A DNA stretch of 54,213 bases, taken from positions 1 through 54,213 of the forward strand of contig JARQWU010000039.1 in NCBI GenBank assembly GCA_040182905.1, in the 5' to 3' direction. The stretch's first letter is position 1, and every line of letters begins with the position of its first letter. The stretch comes from Barthelona sp. PAP020 (taxonomy: Eukaryota > Metamonada: BaSk clade). Positions 12,901-20,176 of the stretch are shown piece after piece. Under the pieces are notes generated by a model. That model worked only from the letters and a program-made list of their open reading frames with translations. It ran no database searches and was not told the origin of the DNA. The position numbers and the translations under genes are program-made.

Positions 12901-13765
12901 CAAGACCTGGATCAATTTCGTCTGAACGAACCAAAGATCGAACAACAGGTTTTTCATCATAAAACGGTTTTCCACGACTTGCACGATCAACGCTTGCTCT
13001 GGATTTGCTTCTTGTAACTGGTTTTAATGGATGTGATGATGATTGCCGTCCAAAATCGGAATTCTGTGGTAACTTATTTACAAATCTGGGTGTACTCATA
13101 TCTTGAACGTCAAAAGCTATTATATCATTTCGATCAAACTTAAACAAGTCTTTTGAGGTTTCAGAATAGAAGTTATCCTTAAAATTATCAAATTTTGGGA
13201 CCAACGAAACAGCCTTAGGTAATGTTTCAGCAACACTCAGAGGTCTGGGTAATCTTGGTTCCGATGTTAAAGTGAAAGATCTTTTTTTGGCTTTATGTTT
13301 GGTATTTAATGGCGTCATTCTACTATTTCTCATTGTTTGTTGGGATATAGCCCTTGAAAATTGACTACGAGAACGAACATCCGCAACAGATGATGATGAT
13401 GGTGCTATTCTTGTTCTTTGATTGGCTATTAATTTCATTTCCGGATACACGTGAAATATACCTTGTTCAATACCAAGCCTTCTCAAAGTGGGTGCTTTAT
13501 GAAAATGTACAAACGCACGCTCGATAAAATTTGTCAATGTTTCTTCTTGTGGAAAACCATCATATGGATTTGCAGGAAATTTCAACATTAAATCCTTTAA
13601 AAACTTCCATACATCAATATTATTATAATTGAATGCATCAGAGAATAATTGTGCAAGTTTTGTTTCAATTAACGTACGATCATATGTTTCAATTCCATTA
13701 AATATGAAGTCTCGCCACAAATAGTTCCATTGTCGCTCAATAAATATTTTTTCAGGACTATTCAT
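935..13765 (-). CDS. Axonemal inner-arm dynein heavy chain, DNAH6-like
   Basis: This 4,276-aa microtubule motor works in the ciliary or flagellar axoneme. Its first AAA module has the Walker A motif GPAGTGKT (about residue 1530) and Walker B ACFDEFNR. Further P-loops are GAARTGKT (about 1815), GFSGVGKT (about 2240) and GVGGSGKQ (about 2590). The stalk coiled coils lie near 2825-2920 and 3045-3130, with the microtubule-binding tip between them (FLKSLENFDKD). AAA5, AAA6 and the C-terminal domain follow, with GRVTDPWDQRC and CPLYKTPMRAG. The single-headed class and DNAH6 resemblance rest on remembered motifs such as NPYDLRVVS and WDQRC; DNAH1/3/7 classes remain possible. Residues 120-330 are basic, Ser-rich and probably disordered. 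I start at ATG 13765 (MNSPEKIF). There is no intron, which is notable at this length. Confidence 0.96.
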   Translation of the reverse strand: MNSPEKIFIERQWNYLWRDFIFNGIETYDRTLIETKLAQLFSDAFNYNNIDVWKFLKDLMLKFPANPYDGFPQEETLTNFIERAFVHFHKAPTLRRLGIEQGIFHVYPEMKLIANQRTRIAPSSSSVADVRSRSQFSRAISQQTMRNSRMTPLNTKHKAKKRSFTLTSEPRLPRPLSVAETLPKAVSLVPKFDNFKDNFYSETSKDLFKFDRNDIIAFDVQDMSTPRFVNKLPQNSDFGRQSSSHPLKPVTRSKSRASVDRASRGKPFYDEKPVVRSLVRSDEIDPGLDGVNEIISELRTAEDVVLHFAHAGRDDPVKFVYLKPAIDDHLALDYNPYDLRVVSRDEAIKSGCGYFTMSMAGLVYVPGSGPSDGTEVTPLYDWMVEANYYKLLKNLKLFQNFLLIKCFRGWKKVVNRSRFEYNRRSFIHNSFLSKPSFVGPLLDIKSILVQLESVSLFAINTAKRFADGQFFLEDQTELRKDAISSVTTIVDNITNILVALSNDVSARAKVQYLDDDNELAVSERSLSMVELKKFQEQRIKAIKEARHEQSKLGDFIVLIDHMFVARLLGMVVSNFERTNLALDKLQAKDSNNSGLFQVEISFGEEDKGMIFNPSCSDLEKVFNDLFDEIERTIMNVPRSLHNTKLRSFFFSGSPPEGQNVLDLLSNDDGYNNSRENILKMIQLNFEAAQKFAEIFEPWRMIYEFGESNKLSELEQKDDWTVQEFNEYLNLFKEWETAMNASKVKRNLVIGVLFVNSKSLRDHLNPIPERSLESLKKVIRECGSKWCDDVQNMLRSHIRQLQMQSRQLEDFCEQQRHLNAIVAQQDYIQERLKNLDDLYSLMNEHGVRLSVTEVPRYRSVKTTYQSFQKTLNDAIQYRDQQLPSMQNALENVITDVKDDLRNVLADLHTGVFTDQSADPENVLEKLMLVRERINTLTHRVEIVNDQNQLLDRDVAPFSQLTECETQYTLRHSFWSLYKELNFKVTGWNNTIFLKLDVKKMSEEVNNMYKKVVQIKSKLYNDEVVLLVFKQLDEWRRRMIYLVELGNPAVQRRHWLQIFDQLSNQYSPEVTLQQLLWFGINNQSNYVLEICSNAVGEYVLELQLNKIAEEWGQTMFTVKEHGDDGLVLSEIEDIYSLLEDNMVSLQAMQSSRFIAGIREPVLEWEGKLSHLQDILDSWTLVQRAWMYLSVIFSQRDIQRQLPAESELFAEVNDSWMMVMSSVKREPLVLEILKIENLLETFVNANSTLEEIQKKLEEYLETKRASFPRFYFLSNDELLQVLSQTTNPTAIQPHLSKCFDAIERLRFYNSDDNELMINAMFSPQGEMVEFVSSVAASGAVEFWLSDVEAMMKRTVHKRLEKCLLERDSDNLVVDADWMFKHSAQSVLTVEQLIWTFGVTKALNKIETGDKDALKEFNKDRHTYLLQMVDLVKGNLTSLQRTLLSVLLVIGVHANVVTDEMIRDEVKNTNAFAWQKQLRYYWEDDQCFVAQTNARFKYGYEYLGNSPRLVITPLTDRCYITLTSALHFSLGGNPQGPAGTGKTETTKDLAKALGNLCVVMNCSSELEAKTMGRMFSGLAQVGAWACFDEFNRIEIEVLSVIAQQIMTIQSAVRGTSDHFHFEGRALRINRAFGCFITMNPGYAGRTELPDNLKALFRPISMLVPDYSLIAEITLYSEGFSDANTLSRKMVQLYKLSSEQLSQQDHYDFGMRAVKSVLVMAGALKRAESHLPEDVVLIRALRDSNIPKFLREDVPLFMGIISDLFPGIDVPSVDYGVLREAIIDELDALGYMPIASFVDKIQQLFETHIVRHGLMVVGAARTGKTTLIHTLQSALTSLHERGITEGPSSHFYKNVDVTKINPKALTMTELYGYTNPISLEWTDGLIGIVANKVVEDARESDSKKWILFDGPVDALWIENMNTVLDDNKMLTLANGQRIKLPDTINMLFEVEDLAEASPATVSRCGMVYLEAEYLGWRSIVKTWRNGIEQRLQNSGHMFSCYLDYFVDFYLREIKPKVQNMLEMPLIFMVQTCINLYEGLLTPFFLVAEESNLSRSKRSLENLQMMDDDKSKEMIGSDKFVQLDAMQREKVYLYSFLFAFYWSFGGCVDESNRIKFHEITWNYCQTAFIQTIEEDARIPQRLLDRQADEVDFLLLNKEIRSKLLIHAPVLLHNIQLNEAYTFFDYSIDFDHLLIKPYDENIPEFSYLPDIEFSEQLVPTIDTVRYKYLLNMLLEKGEHVNFVGFSGVGKTLIANDYLRSVEVNKWAIPVFTGLSGRTTSEQLQAFIENKWTRRRKTLLAGPPGKKMILFVDDLNMPKPEVYGAQPPLELIRQMIDQKSIYDREEFFSKSIADTMVVAACGPPGGGRHKLPQRLSGNINTFFMPELSDNSLKRIFTSLLNGFFTRFDLEEALDIVEPLVKASIQLYDEVKKTLLPTPSKSHYTFNLRDLGSIFRGLVRAPQKELSNNSFITRLWLHESKRAFSDRLINGEDVMKFNELLLNVSFHKDVGVEISNDQIENLVFCDFSEGFGEALKYSEANFVKLKHILYAYLEDFNLTYPQHQMDLVFFQSCIEHICRTASRLSTSGAHCLLIGVGGSGKQSIARFSCHIVGVQLFTVNTTGNYGVLEFREDLKKAMLYAGCNNKATAFLITDSQITDESFLEDVNNILNTGDIPGIWLPEDMEQISNALNEILLAENIPITRDNLLLIFTKRLRKHLHVILALSPVGSSLRNRIRQFPALVNCCSLDWYHDWPRDALNTVANHLLGANDLVVQAIKSAMTKEEITEKLVTICANIHSSVIEKAEQMYIERKRKNFVTPTSYLNLLNLFNEMLERQSYRINNKIERFESGLSQLSHVNELVIDLKKSLTQMQPELAKQSKKTEDMLVKLLQDEKIAEKQRNIVQDEEATVSLETEKTQEIADECKAILDEAMPAFNAATEALNTLQKKDIDEVRVFTNPHRDIVLVMDAVCVLMKEPTGWENGRRLLSNSGFLKSLENFDKDHIPIKIRNIIKRRYINRVEFSPDSIERVSVAVKCICQWVIALSTYADVAEDVAPKKTKLAEAEANLNKILGELKEKQIELASVEQKLSDLRQQYQIALTKKENIENNIKLTATKLERAEKLTNGLAGERVRWEDSLKQLKASTDTILGDVLLSAASAAYLGPFSMIYRSKLVKYWIDSCVEANIPINEEFNLAFTLSEPIDRRDWVQQSLPDDPFSLDNAVILKSTEKWPLLIDPQGQANRWIKLFEADNGLKVIRLGDNNFSRTLENCIRVGTPLLIENIGETLDPILEPVLLKQITSVGGRHLVRLGDQDVDWSPSFKLYMTTKLANPMYVPEIAVKTTIIDFTVTQKGLEDQLLAGIIRTERPELEQQKDAIVVNIANDKKLLKAIEDKILDLLATANTDTILEDEILIEALENSKVTATSIEKRVYDAEITAQQINDIRNEYRALAHRGSLIYFVIADLSTVDSMYQWSLAFFQDLMLHVVQNCRTPANFTVADRLNVLINDCTRTTFMAVSQGLFEEHKLLFSFLVTMSLLLDEGIVEQKSYTFLLHPPTAEIFDEKDEAMNKFDVDGYGFLGPSLWAGVIGLSQLNSKFENLAETVRKDTQFFRTLLSSNDPLNITLPFELTVFERLLFFSVFRREKVPKCIEEVVISRLGKDFVSAPAPSLAEVFASSNPISPIIFVLSPGADPSAKLMQFAAEQGKTSEEVFTLSLGQGQGPIAEALIDNAIIKGQWVFLQNCHLCTSWMPNLERKLDELSAPGVKISPDFRLWLTSMPSKSFPVPVLQAGTKITNEPPRGVRLNILDTLGAINDELWKSCVSPMLFHQMIYGLVFFHVVLQERKRYGPIGFNIPYEWMLADFSVSARMLSASLNEFSSPPWDYLEYMLSIINYSGRVTDPWDQRCVETIFKRIINPGIMETGHTLTVNGIYKVPDIESLNQLRSYVLNISVEDSPEIFGLHSNASVVKQQQECQKLLDTIIDLQPHSIGADSQSSDQIVLSKSVDLLNTLPKLVSRDQAHESMYKFGIDGAMDSLDVVQLHETHRYQKLLKVIEEELINLARAIKGEVVMSESLERTFNAMLVGRVPITWTNAGYPSVFGLSKWYKDLIQRIEFINTWRMTGVPVSFWLPGFFFPQSFLTAVLQQHARKHFIPIDTLRFNAEVLNLDKNLTLPTKYPNTGVFIHGLFLEGAEWDSDIQEIREPTPGLRKFFSEIPCIWLKPTEKEIITEGYNCPLYKTPMRAGALSTTGQSTNFIMSIYLPTKMLEEHWVQRGVALLCQPRDD

Positions 13766-14087
13766 ATACAAAAAAAACTTAAATTTATTTTTTATTCAAA
13801 GCCTTTTTTCGCCTATCTTTTTTATTGTTTGAATAATAAAGCAGTATACTGTTTTATTTTTTCTACAAATACTTCTCCATTGTTTTTGTCAAATGATCAA
13901 AAAAAAATTATAAAGTTCGCCAACTCTTAAAAATGAAATAATCAGTCTATTTCTCATTCTATTGTGATCATTTTGTGTGAATCTGATGTTGCTTTTCCTT
14001 CCCCGCGACTGTTCATTCAAATTTGTTAATTATTTCCAAATCTTTCTCAATCTTCCCACCAACCATTTTACCCTTGTTTTTTAACAT
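13766..14087. promoter_or_regulatory. Divergent intergenic region, dynein / membrane protein
   Basis: These 322 bases separate two outward-facing start codons and must hold both promoters. They are AT-rich, with T-tracts in the sense direction just before the dynein start (13771-13777) and a short T run before the ATG at 14088. I see no RNA gene or convincing open frame here. Confidence 0.4.
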
Positions 14088-15476
14088 ATGAAAGATATTT
14101 TGAATCTATATATTGCAATTAATGTGTTTTTTACTGTTGCATTATGTCAAACTGTTTTACCGATAGTTAGATCTGTATCCTTAAATAATTCAGTCAATCA
14201 ATTTCAATTTGGACCAAAAACAGAAGAAGGTGGGGATAGATCAATTGTTGCTTTTAATGAATATTCTTTACTTTCTCAATATGATGGTTCCAAATATGGT
14301 TATACATTGTTCAATAGAATAGGTAATGTTGTTTGTGAAATTGGATACACTGAATCATATATATTTGGCAAACCAACAATTATCTACAACTCGTTATCGA
14401 ATGGAACGGCAAATGGCGTTTATATTCCTACTAAAAATGGGTTTATCAAACATAGTTTGATTGATTGTTCGACAACTGAAAATGTTCTTGTGAAAGCTGT
14501 GACTGGCAAATCTGTTGATTTCAAAGAAGGGCATTTTTCACATTATGAAACATATATTTTGGGATGGTTTGTGGATGCAAACGATGGTAATGCAAAATAT
14601 AGTTTCAGCTGTAGTAGTTTTTCTTTTGAAAAGTGTGTATTGCAAGTTCGAAATTTTTATGAGTTGATCAACGTTCAAGGAAATGCTTTCGTAACTAAAA
14701 ATCTTGTGACTAAAGTATTTTCTATGCTTTATTTTGATTCCATTACCTCTACTTTGAAAGAAATGGTTACCTTAACTACTCCAGATATTCAATTTTTAAA
14801 TTCTGTTGTTAAAGCCGCATATTCCAGCGATTATTTGATTGCCCTTACACCATTCGAATTTGTTATCTTCAAAATCAATGTTACCCAACAAAAAATAATC
14901 AATGTCTTTTCTTTTTTGACTGATTTTCCTGTTCAAAAGTACAGTTCTTTGATTGGACTTGCCAATAATATATTTATGATTGGTGGTGAAGAGAATATTA
15001 CAAAATTTTCTGTCAATTTTGAGGATGAGAGATATTTCATTAAAATTACCGAAACTTTTGTATCTCCCGATAATAATTCAACGAAATTTGGTTGGGGGTT
15101 TACCTGTTCTAAGGGTATGTCTGTTGTTTTAGAATTTAATGAAGATGATACTGGAAAAAAACTAAAAAATGCTGTTGCCTATTTTGGTGATTCCTTTGGA
15201 ACACCCGTTATCGTTACAGGTATTTATCATAAAGATCCTTTTTACTTATCAACAGATTTTTTCAAAAAATATGGTTGGATTATTGGACTTGTAGTATTTT
15301 TCTTTGGTGTGTGTATTGGTTTCATGTGTGGCAATAGATTCAAAAAAATGGGCACTTCTGAGCATTCAACTCCTAGGTATAACGCTTCACGTCGTGGTTC
15401 AAGTTCTCAACCTTTGATTAACAACAACAATCAACAATTTTATGAAATCCCAATTAAGGAGGAATTTGTTATATAA
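14088..15476 (+). CDS. Type I membrane protein, unknown function
   Basis: The 462-aa product starts with a clear signal peptide (residues 1-20, LYIAINVFFTVALC). It continues as an extracellular or luminal region of about 375 residues. One transmembrane helix follows near residues 398-418 (WIIGLVVFFFGVCIGFMCG), then a basic RFKK stop-transfer signal and a tail of about 45 residues rich in Ser, Asn and Arg. The ectodomain alternates short hydrophobic strands with loops (repeated F..Y..S patterns), which would fit a beta-rich or propeller-like fold, but I recognise no family. It probably sits at the cell surface or in the endomembrane system. A similarly built but shorter protein is at 44807-45544. 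The start is the only good ATG before the signal peptide. Confidence 0.85.
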   Translation: MKDILNLYIAINVFFTVALCQTVLPIVRSVSLNNSVNQFQFGPKTEEGGDRSIVAFNEYSLLSQYDGSKYGYTLFNRIGNVVCEIGYTESYIFGKPTIIYNSLSNGTANGVYIPTKNGFIKHSLIDCSTTENVLVKAVTGKSVDFKEGHFSHYETYILGWFVDANDGNAKYSFSCSSFSFEKCVLQVRNFYELINVQGNAFVTKNLVTKVFSMLYFDSITSTLKEMVTLTTPDIQFLNSVVKAAYSSDYLIALTPFEFVIFKINVTQQKIINVFSFLTDFPVQKYSSLIGLANNIFMIGGEENITKFSVNFEDERYFIKITETFVSPDNNSTKFGWGFTCSKGMSVVLEFNEDDTGKKLKNAVAYFGDSFGTPVIVTGIYHKDPFYLSTDFFKKYGWIIGLVVFFFGVCIGFMCGNRFKKMGTSEHSTPRYNASRRGSSSQPLINNNNQQFYEIPIKEEFVI

Positions 15477-15597
15477 ATATTCTTTTTGTTATTATCTGTT
15501 AAAGTGTAAGAAAAAATCTATTTACGCTTTTCAAAATCAAAATCAAAAAAAAAAAAAATTTTTTTTGTTGTTCAAAATTGTTGTTTTTGATAATGAA

Positions 15598-17028
15598 ATG
15601 ACAAAAGCAGTAGTCAACCAATTAATAGCGATGATTAATAGATCACCTACAACAAAGAATGACAAATATAATACAATTGAAGAAGATGAATCGAGTTACA
15701 TAAAATTAACAAAAAAAGAAGAAGAAAGAAAAAAAGGTTTAGAGGAATTGAAAAAAATGTATGAAAACAATGAAATATCCAAATTGAAAGGAAAACCTGA
15801 TATTTCAAAAACTAGTGAAAGATTGGCTTTAAGTGCATTTGAAAAATTAAAATGTGCTGAAAATGTTGAAAAAACAACAGCTTTATATCAAACAAATGAA
15901 GAACAAGAAGATGTGGATATTAAACCAAAATCAAAGAATCTGAATGAATTTTTGCAAAGACAACAGCAATATTACGATAGAACGCAAGCAGAATTGGTGA
16001 AATTAAGAATAAGACAAGAAGAAAATGTTAAATCGTCAACTCCTTCCTTTAAACCTCAAGTGAACACCAATTCAAAATCACTTATTGATCAAAATAATGA
16101 TTGCGTTGAAAATAGAACCCTAAATTGGGAAAAATATCGTCAATTACATTTGGAAGACTCCAGAAAAAGATTGAGTGATCGAGAACTGACATTTTCACCA
16201 AGGATCAATAAAAGTATCAACAATAAATGTATTCATGACAATGGTGCATTATTACCTGTTGAAGATAGACTTTATAGACAGGCTTTTGTTGACAAAAAAT
16301 CTGAATCTTCATTTCAAAAGAATAATCATAATAATATTATTAGTTCAGAGAGAATTGAAAAGGCTTTGAAACACAGTGATAATTTGTATAAACAAGCATT
16401 TAAAAAAACAACAAAAAGCATCGAAAAACCTTTGGATAAAGAATTAACTTTTAGACCCAAAATAAATAAATGGCATAATTTTCAAGAATCAAAAGTTATT
16501 TCATCTTTGTATGAAGAATCACTTGATAATATAAGTCTTTCAAAAACACTCGACAAATCAAATGAATCAAACAAAAAAGAACTAAACAAATATAAAGTTG
16601 CCTTGAACAGTGGATTAGATGATTATTCAAAGCCAATACCACGATCACTCATATCAAAACCATCAGTTTCTGTTTCTTCAAATATATCCCCTATTGTTCC
16701 GAAGAAACTTCAAGTGAAGAGTACTAAAACTAGCAAACAAAAACAAAGGTTGACTTCACAAAAGAATCAAAGAGCTATTCACAAACAAATTGGAATTGAC
16801 GCACAGTTAAAATCCTTTGCTAATGAACCATTGTTGATTGACTTTTCTAAATTTGATGGCAAGGACAATGTTGAAAATTTTGACAATTCGCCTCAAACAA
16901 TGGATTTTGAAGATTGGATGGAAGTTGATTTTCCAATTCAACCAAAAAAAGGAACTGTTGAGGGTGATACTGAAACTGACAATGTCGTATTTATTGATGA
17001 TGATATGGCTGAACTATTGGGATTGTAA
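15598..17028 (+). CDS. Lys/Ser-rich protein with F-x-P-x-I-N motifs
   Basis: The 476-aa protein is charged, low in complexity and has no signal or membrane segment. A loose motif recurs: ELTFSPRINK near residue 195, ELTFRPKINK near 281, and SFKPQVN near 150. Each lies close to a segment such as LYRQAF or LYKQAF, and NEFLQRQQQYYDR lies near residue 120. Paired 'LY..A' and 'F.P.IN' motifs of this sort are, from general knowledge, common in large hypothetical proteins of flagellated protists. A cytoskeletal role is only an inference. The C-terminus is acidic. I start at ATG 15598; the frame is open further upstream but overlaps the preceding gene and runs through A/T homopolymers, so that part is unlikely to be coding. 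Confidence 0.8.
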   Translation: MTKAVVNQLIAMINRSPTTKNDKYNTIEEDESSYIKLTKKEEERKKGLEELKKMYENNEISKLKGKPDISKTSERLALSAFEKLKCAENVEKTTALYQTNEEQEDVDIKPKSKNLNEFLQRQQQYYDRTQAELVKLRIRQEENVKSSTPSFKPQVNTNSKSLIDQNNDCVENRTLNWEKYRQLHLEDSRKRLSDRELTFSPRINKSINNKCIHDNGALLPVEDRLYRQAFVDKKSESSFQKNNHNNIISSERIEKALKHSDNLYKQAFKKTTKSIEKPLDKELTFRPKINKWHNFQESKVISSLYEESLDNISLSKTLDKSNESNKKELNKYKVALNSGLDDYSKPIPRSLISKPSVSVSSNISPIVPKKLQVKSTKTSKQKQRLTSQKNQRAIHKQIGIDAQLKSFANEPLLIDFSKFDGKDNVENFDNSPQTMDFEDWMEVDFPIQPKKGTVEGDTETDNVVFIDDDMAELLGL

Positions 17029-17167
17029 ATTGTACTTTTTATTTTTCTTTTTTCTATCAGAATTGATTTTTATTCAATTCAGAAGAATATACAGATTAAT
17101 AAATGGACTACTGGGAATATGAAAAAAATCTGAATTATCTTTTTTTTTTTCAAAGATTGGCGAAAGT

Positions 17168-18328
17168 ATGTCAATTCAAATAGCAGTTCGAACGGTTAAC
17201 GGTTCCATAGAAACATTTAAAATGCCAGTTGATTGGACTGTTGGTGAATTAAAACAATATTTACATGAAAATCACAGTTCAAAGCCTGAACCAGAAATCC
17301 AAAGATTAATTTTTGCCGGTCATCAATTACAAGATGATCAAAAAATATGTAATTTAACAGAACTTGAGTCGATAACAATTTTTTTGATAATTAGATCTTC
17401 TTCTCCATTCCTAAATTCCAATTTAAACAGCTCCCAAACACTAGAGTCAGATATTTCTACAACTCAAAATGAACCTGAAGTTACCCAACCTGGTGTTGAG
17501 GAAGAAAATGAAACTCAGCCCACATCAGATCGTAATGTAGTTGATCTTCAAACTGTAAATACACAAATGGCTATTCAACGAGCAGTTGTTGAATATCAAA
17601 CGGCTATTTTTCGAATCAATCAAGAGCGGAATCCTTTACCTTTTTGTGTTGATCGTAATCAGGCTGTTGTGTTGTCTCAATTAAAAATTAATAATGAACA
17701 AACAAGAGAAACATATCAACATCCTTCATTCCCCAATGTTACAAATGTCAACACTGAACAGCAGAATCGAAGACAAATTCATCTTCAAATTCCAAGAGCT
17801 AATATTAATGGTTTGTTTAGAACAGTGTTCATTATTCAAGCATTACTTATTGCCTTTTTTTTGGGTGATACAGTTGTGGATTTTGTACTTATTTTTGTCG
17901 GTGTTTTTCTGTTGTTATTTGGCAGAGCATTTATGATGAGAAGACGGGAAAGAAATTTGGCAGAAAGACAACAAACAGAACCAACTGAAAATCAGCACGG
18001 ACATCATATTCGTATTCCAGGAGTGATTGAATTGTTGATAAGATCATTCTTTCCTAATTTTAATGTTGATACTTTTCAACAAACACATGAACAAGAAGCC
18101 CAACAAAATTCTGAATCTAATTTGCACGAAGATCAAGAGGAACAATCTGAAGATGAAGTAAAACCTGTTTTAGAAGAGGATGATTTGCCTATTACTGATT
18201 TACCCATTACTGATTCCTTTTTACAGATAGATTCACCTTCTGATACATTGTCACTTTCGTTTACTTCAAAAGATGTGAGTGATGAAGAAGATAATGTAGA
18301 AATCGATGAAATTGTTGATGATAATTAG
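17168..18328 (+). CDS. Ubiquitin-like ER membrane protein, HERP-like
   Basis: The 386-aa protein begins with a ubiquitin-like domain (about residues 1-78). It keeps the fold's core landmarks: TVGELKQYL, the IQRLIFAGHQLQDDQ segment equivalent to ubiquitin's RLIFAGKQLEDG, and an I-x-I-F-L strand. After an acidic linker, two hydrophobic segments lie near residues 217-253 (VFIIQALLIAFFLGDTVVDF and VLIFVGVFLLLFG) as a probable membrane hairpin, followed by RRRER. The last 100 residues are strongly acidic. An N-terminal ubiquitin-like domain plus a membrane hairpin matches the HERP/HERPUD layout, proteins that organise the ER-associated degradation ligase complex. TMUB-type proteins are the alternative. 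The family call is moderate; the domains themselves are clear. Confidence 0.82.
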   Translation: MSIQIAVRTVNGSIETFKMPVDWTVGELKQYLHENHSSKPEPEIQRLIFAGHQLQDDQKICNLTELESITIFLIIRSSSPFLNSNLNSSQTLESDISTTQNEPEVTQPGVEEENETQPTSDRNVVDLQTVNTQMAIQRAVVEYQTAIFRINQERNPLPFCVDRNQAVVLSQLKINNEQTRETYQHPSFPNVTNVNTEQQNRRQIHLQIPRANINGLFRTVFIIQALLIAFFLGDTVVDFVLIFVGVFLLLFGRAFMMRRRERNLAERQQTEPTENQHGHHIRIPGVIELLIRSFFPNFNVDTFQQTHEQEAQQNSESNLHEDQEEQSEDEVKPVLEEDDLPITDLPITDSFLQIDSPSDTLSLSFTSKDVSDEEDNVEIDEIVDDN

Positions 18329-18451
18329 ATTTATTTGTTTATTTCTTATAAATATATGCTTTTTTAAAATTTTTGTTGCCATTGTAATGGCTCTTTACAG
18401 TTTTTTTTTCAAAACCACAAACTTAATTTTTTGTGAAAGAGATTTTTTTTC

Positions 18452-19900
18452 ATGCCAACAATTTTAGAAGCTATTTCGAACAGATATTCTTCCAATTCCA
18501 TTGATGAGAGAGAATTGAATGGCCTTTGGAAAGAAAAAACTGAATTTGTTGGAGAAAACAAATTGAAAGAACATTTGAAAGATACCAATAAGTTGAATAG
18601 TATTGATTTATCTGAGGAAAATTATTTTGATTGTATTGACAATAATTTAAATGAACATTTGAGTGGTATTAATTACTTAAGTGTTGCTTCGAATAATAAT
18701 TTGAGTTGGCAGCATATTTTTGATATCACTTCACAATTATGTACACTAACCGAATTGAATATTTCATTATTACAGTTGGAAAAAGATATACCTTTTGATA
18801 GACCTGCAATTCATATAACCACTTTAATTTTAACTTCCAGTTATAATTATGAAGAAATTAATTTGAATATTTTGTCAAAAGCGTTTCCTAATCTTGAAGT
18901 TTTGTATCTGTCAAACAATAATATTAAAACCTTTGTAATTGAAAGTACTGAGGATTGTTTTAATAAATTACAAAAGCTTGATCTAGGGTTTAATAATTTA
19001 AATTGGGATGAAATCAATAAATTGGCTGTTTTTGAGTCTTTAGAAATTTTATTATTGCCATGCAATAAAATTTCCAGCATTTTTATTGAAAGAGCTAAAA
19101 TTGGGAAGATTTGGAAGAAATTGCATTCAATTGACCTATCAAAAAATCATATTAATGATTGGGAATCGATTAATACGTTGCACTTATTAAAAATAGAAAC
19201 TTTACGTATTTTGTTGAATCCTTTAATTAAATCTGTTGGACCTCAAAGTTCATTATTCATTGTAGGAAGAATTGAGACTTTGAAATATTTAAATGGTTCA
19301 AAATTGACTAGAAATGAACGTAGAGATTGGGAAATCTATTATTGTACCAAAACTTTGCAAAAACATTATGATTTAATTGTTGAAAATAATATGACAATAC
19401 CTGACAGTATATTGGAAGAAAATCCCCGGTTAATGTACTTAAAAGATTTTTATGATATTGATATTGTGAAAAAAATCACCACTAGTAACAATCGTATGAC
19501 GTTACTTGACGTTACTTTGCAAAATAATGTGTTTGAATATTTGCCTTCTGGTTTTGATGTTGAGAAATTAAAGATTAACAAAAAATTACCAGACACTATG
19601 ACAATTTTGAATTTAAAAACATTAATTTCTTCAAAAAAAGTGTTTGGCATACCAGTTGCAGAACAACTATTGTATTATAGACCTCCCAACCTTGCCATTA
19701 GAATTGAATTGGATGAGGATTTAGAAAAATTAAGTTATTTTGCCATGGAAGATGGTGGTATTATTGAAATTGATTTATATGATGAAGAAGCTGAAAAGAA
19801 AAAGAAACAGGATGAAATAGAAAGACAAGAACGTTTAATGAGAGAACAATTGGAAATAATCCCAGATTCAATGAAAAATGAAAGAATTTATGTTTGCTGA
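18452..19900 (+). CDS. TBCE: Tubulin-folding cofactor E-like protein without CAP-Gly
   Basis: The 482-aa protein has leucine-rich repeats at about residues 115-260 (for example LEVLYLSNNNIKTF, LQKLDLGFNNLNWDEI). These are followed by the family hallmark 'IETLKYLNGSKLTRNERRDW' and a C-terminal ubiquitin-like region (about 375-455). Cofactor E binds alpha-tubulin during tubulin heterodimer assembly and disassembly, which fits a flagellated cell. The N-terminus (ISNRYSS...ERELNGLW) matches the part of TBCE that normally follows the CAP-Gly domain, but no CAP-Gly is encoded here or in the 120 bases upstream. It could instead be the TBCEL-type paralogue, which naturally lacks CAP-Gly. The tail is rich in Glu, Lys and Arg. 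Confidence 0.85.
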   Translation: MPTILEAISNRYSSNSIDERELNGLWKEKTEFVGENKLKEHLKDTNKLNSIDLSEENYFDCIDNNLNEHLSGINYLSVASNNNLSWQHIFDITSQLCTLTELNISLLQLEKDIPFDRPAIHITTLILTSSYNYEEINLNILSKAFPNLEVLYLSNNNIKTFVIESTEDCFNKLQKLDLGFNNLNWDEINKLAVFESLEILLLPCNKISSIFIERAKIGKIWKKLHSIDLSKNHINDWESINTLHLLKIETLRILLNPLIKSVGPQSSLFIVGRIETLKYLNGSKLTRNERRDWEIYYCTKTLQKHYDLIVENNMTIPDSILEENPRLMYLKDFYDIDIVKKITTSNNRMTLLDVTLQNNVFEYLPSGFDVEKLKINKKLPDTMTILNLKTLISSKKVFGIPVAEQLLYYRPPNLAIRIELDEDLEKLSYFAMEDGGIIEIDLYDEEAEKKKKQDEIERQERLMREQLEIIPDSMKNERIYVC

Positions 19901-20176
19901 GAAGATAAATGCATGTTAAAATTTTATTTTTCGTTTTTGTTTTACATTTTTCAGATAATAATTCTCCAAATGATAAAAGGTCTGATACAGATAAAAGAAG
20001 ATAGAAATGTGGTGATGACCGAATATTGTCTTCTTCTTTTATGTTAAAGAATGTTCTTTTGTTTCTTTGGTGTTTGCTTGGCAACAGATGTTTTATTTAT
20101 GAATTGGAAGAAAAAAAAAACTTCAATTTTTACAAATATTCGAGAATTGTGCAGAAATTTAGAAATTCATGCAATT

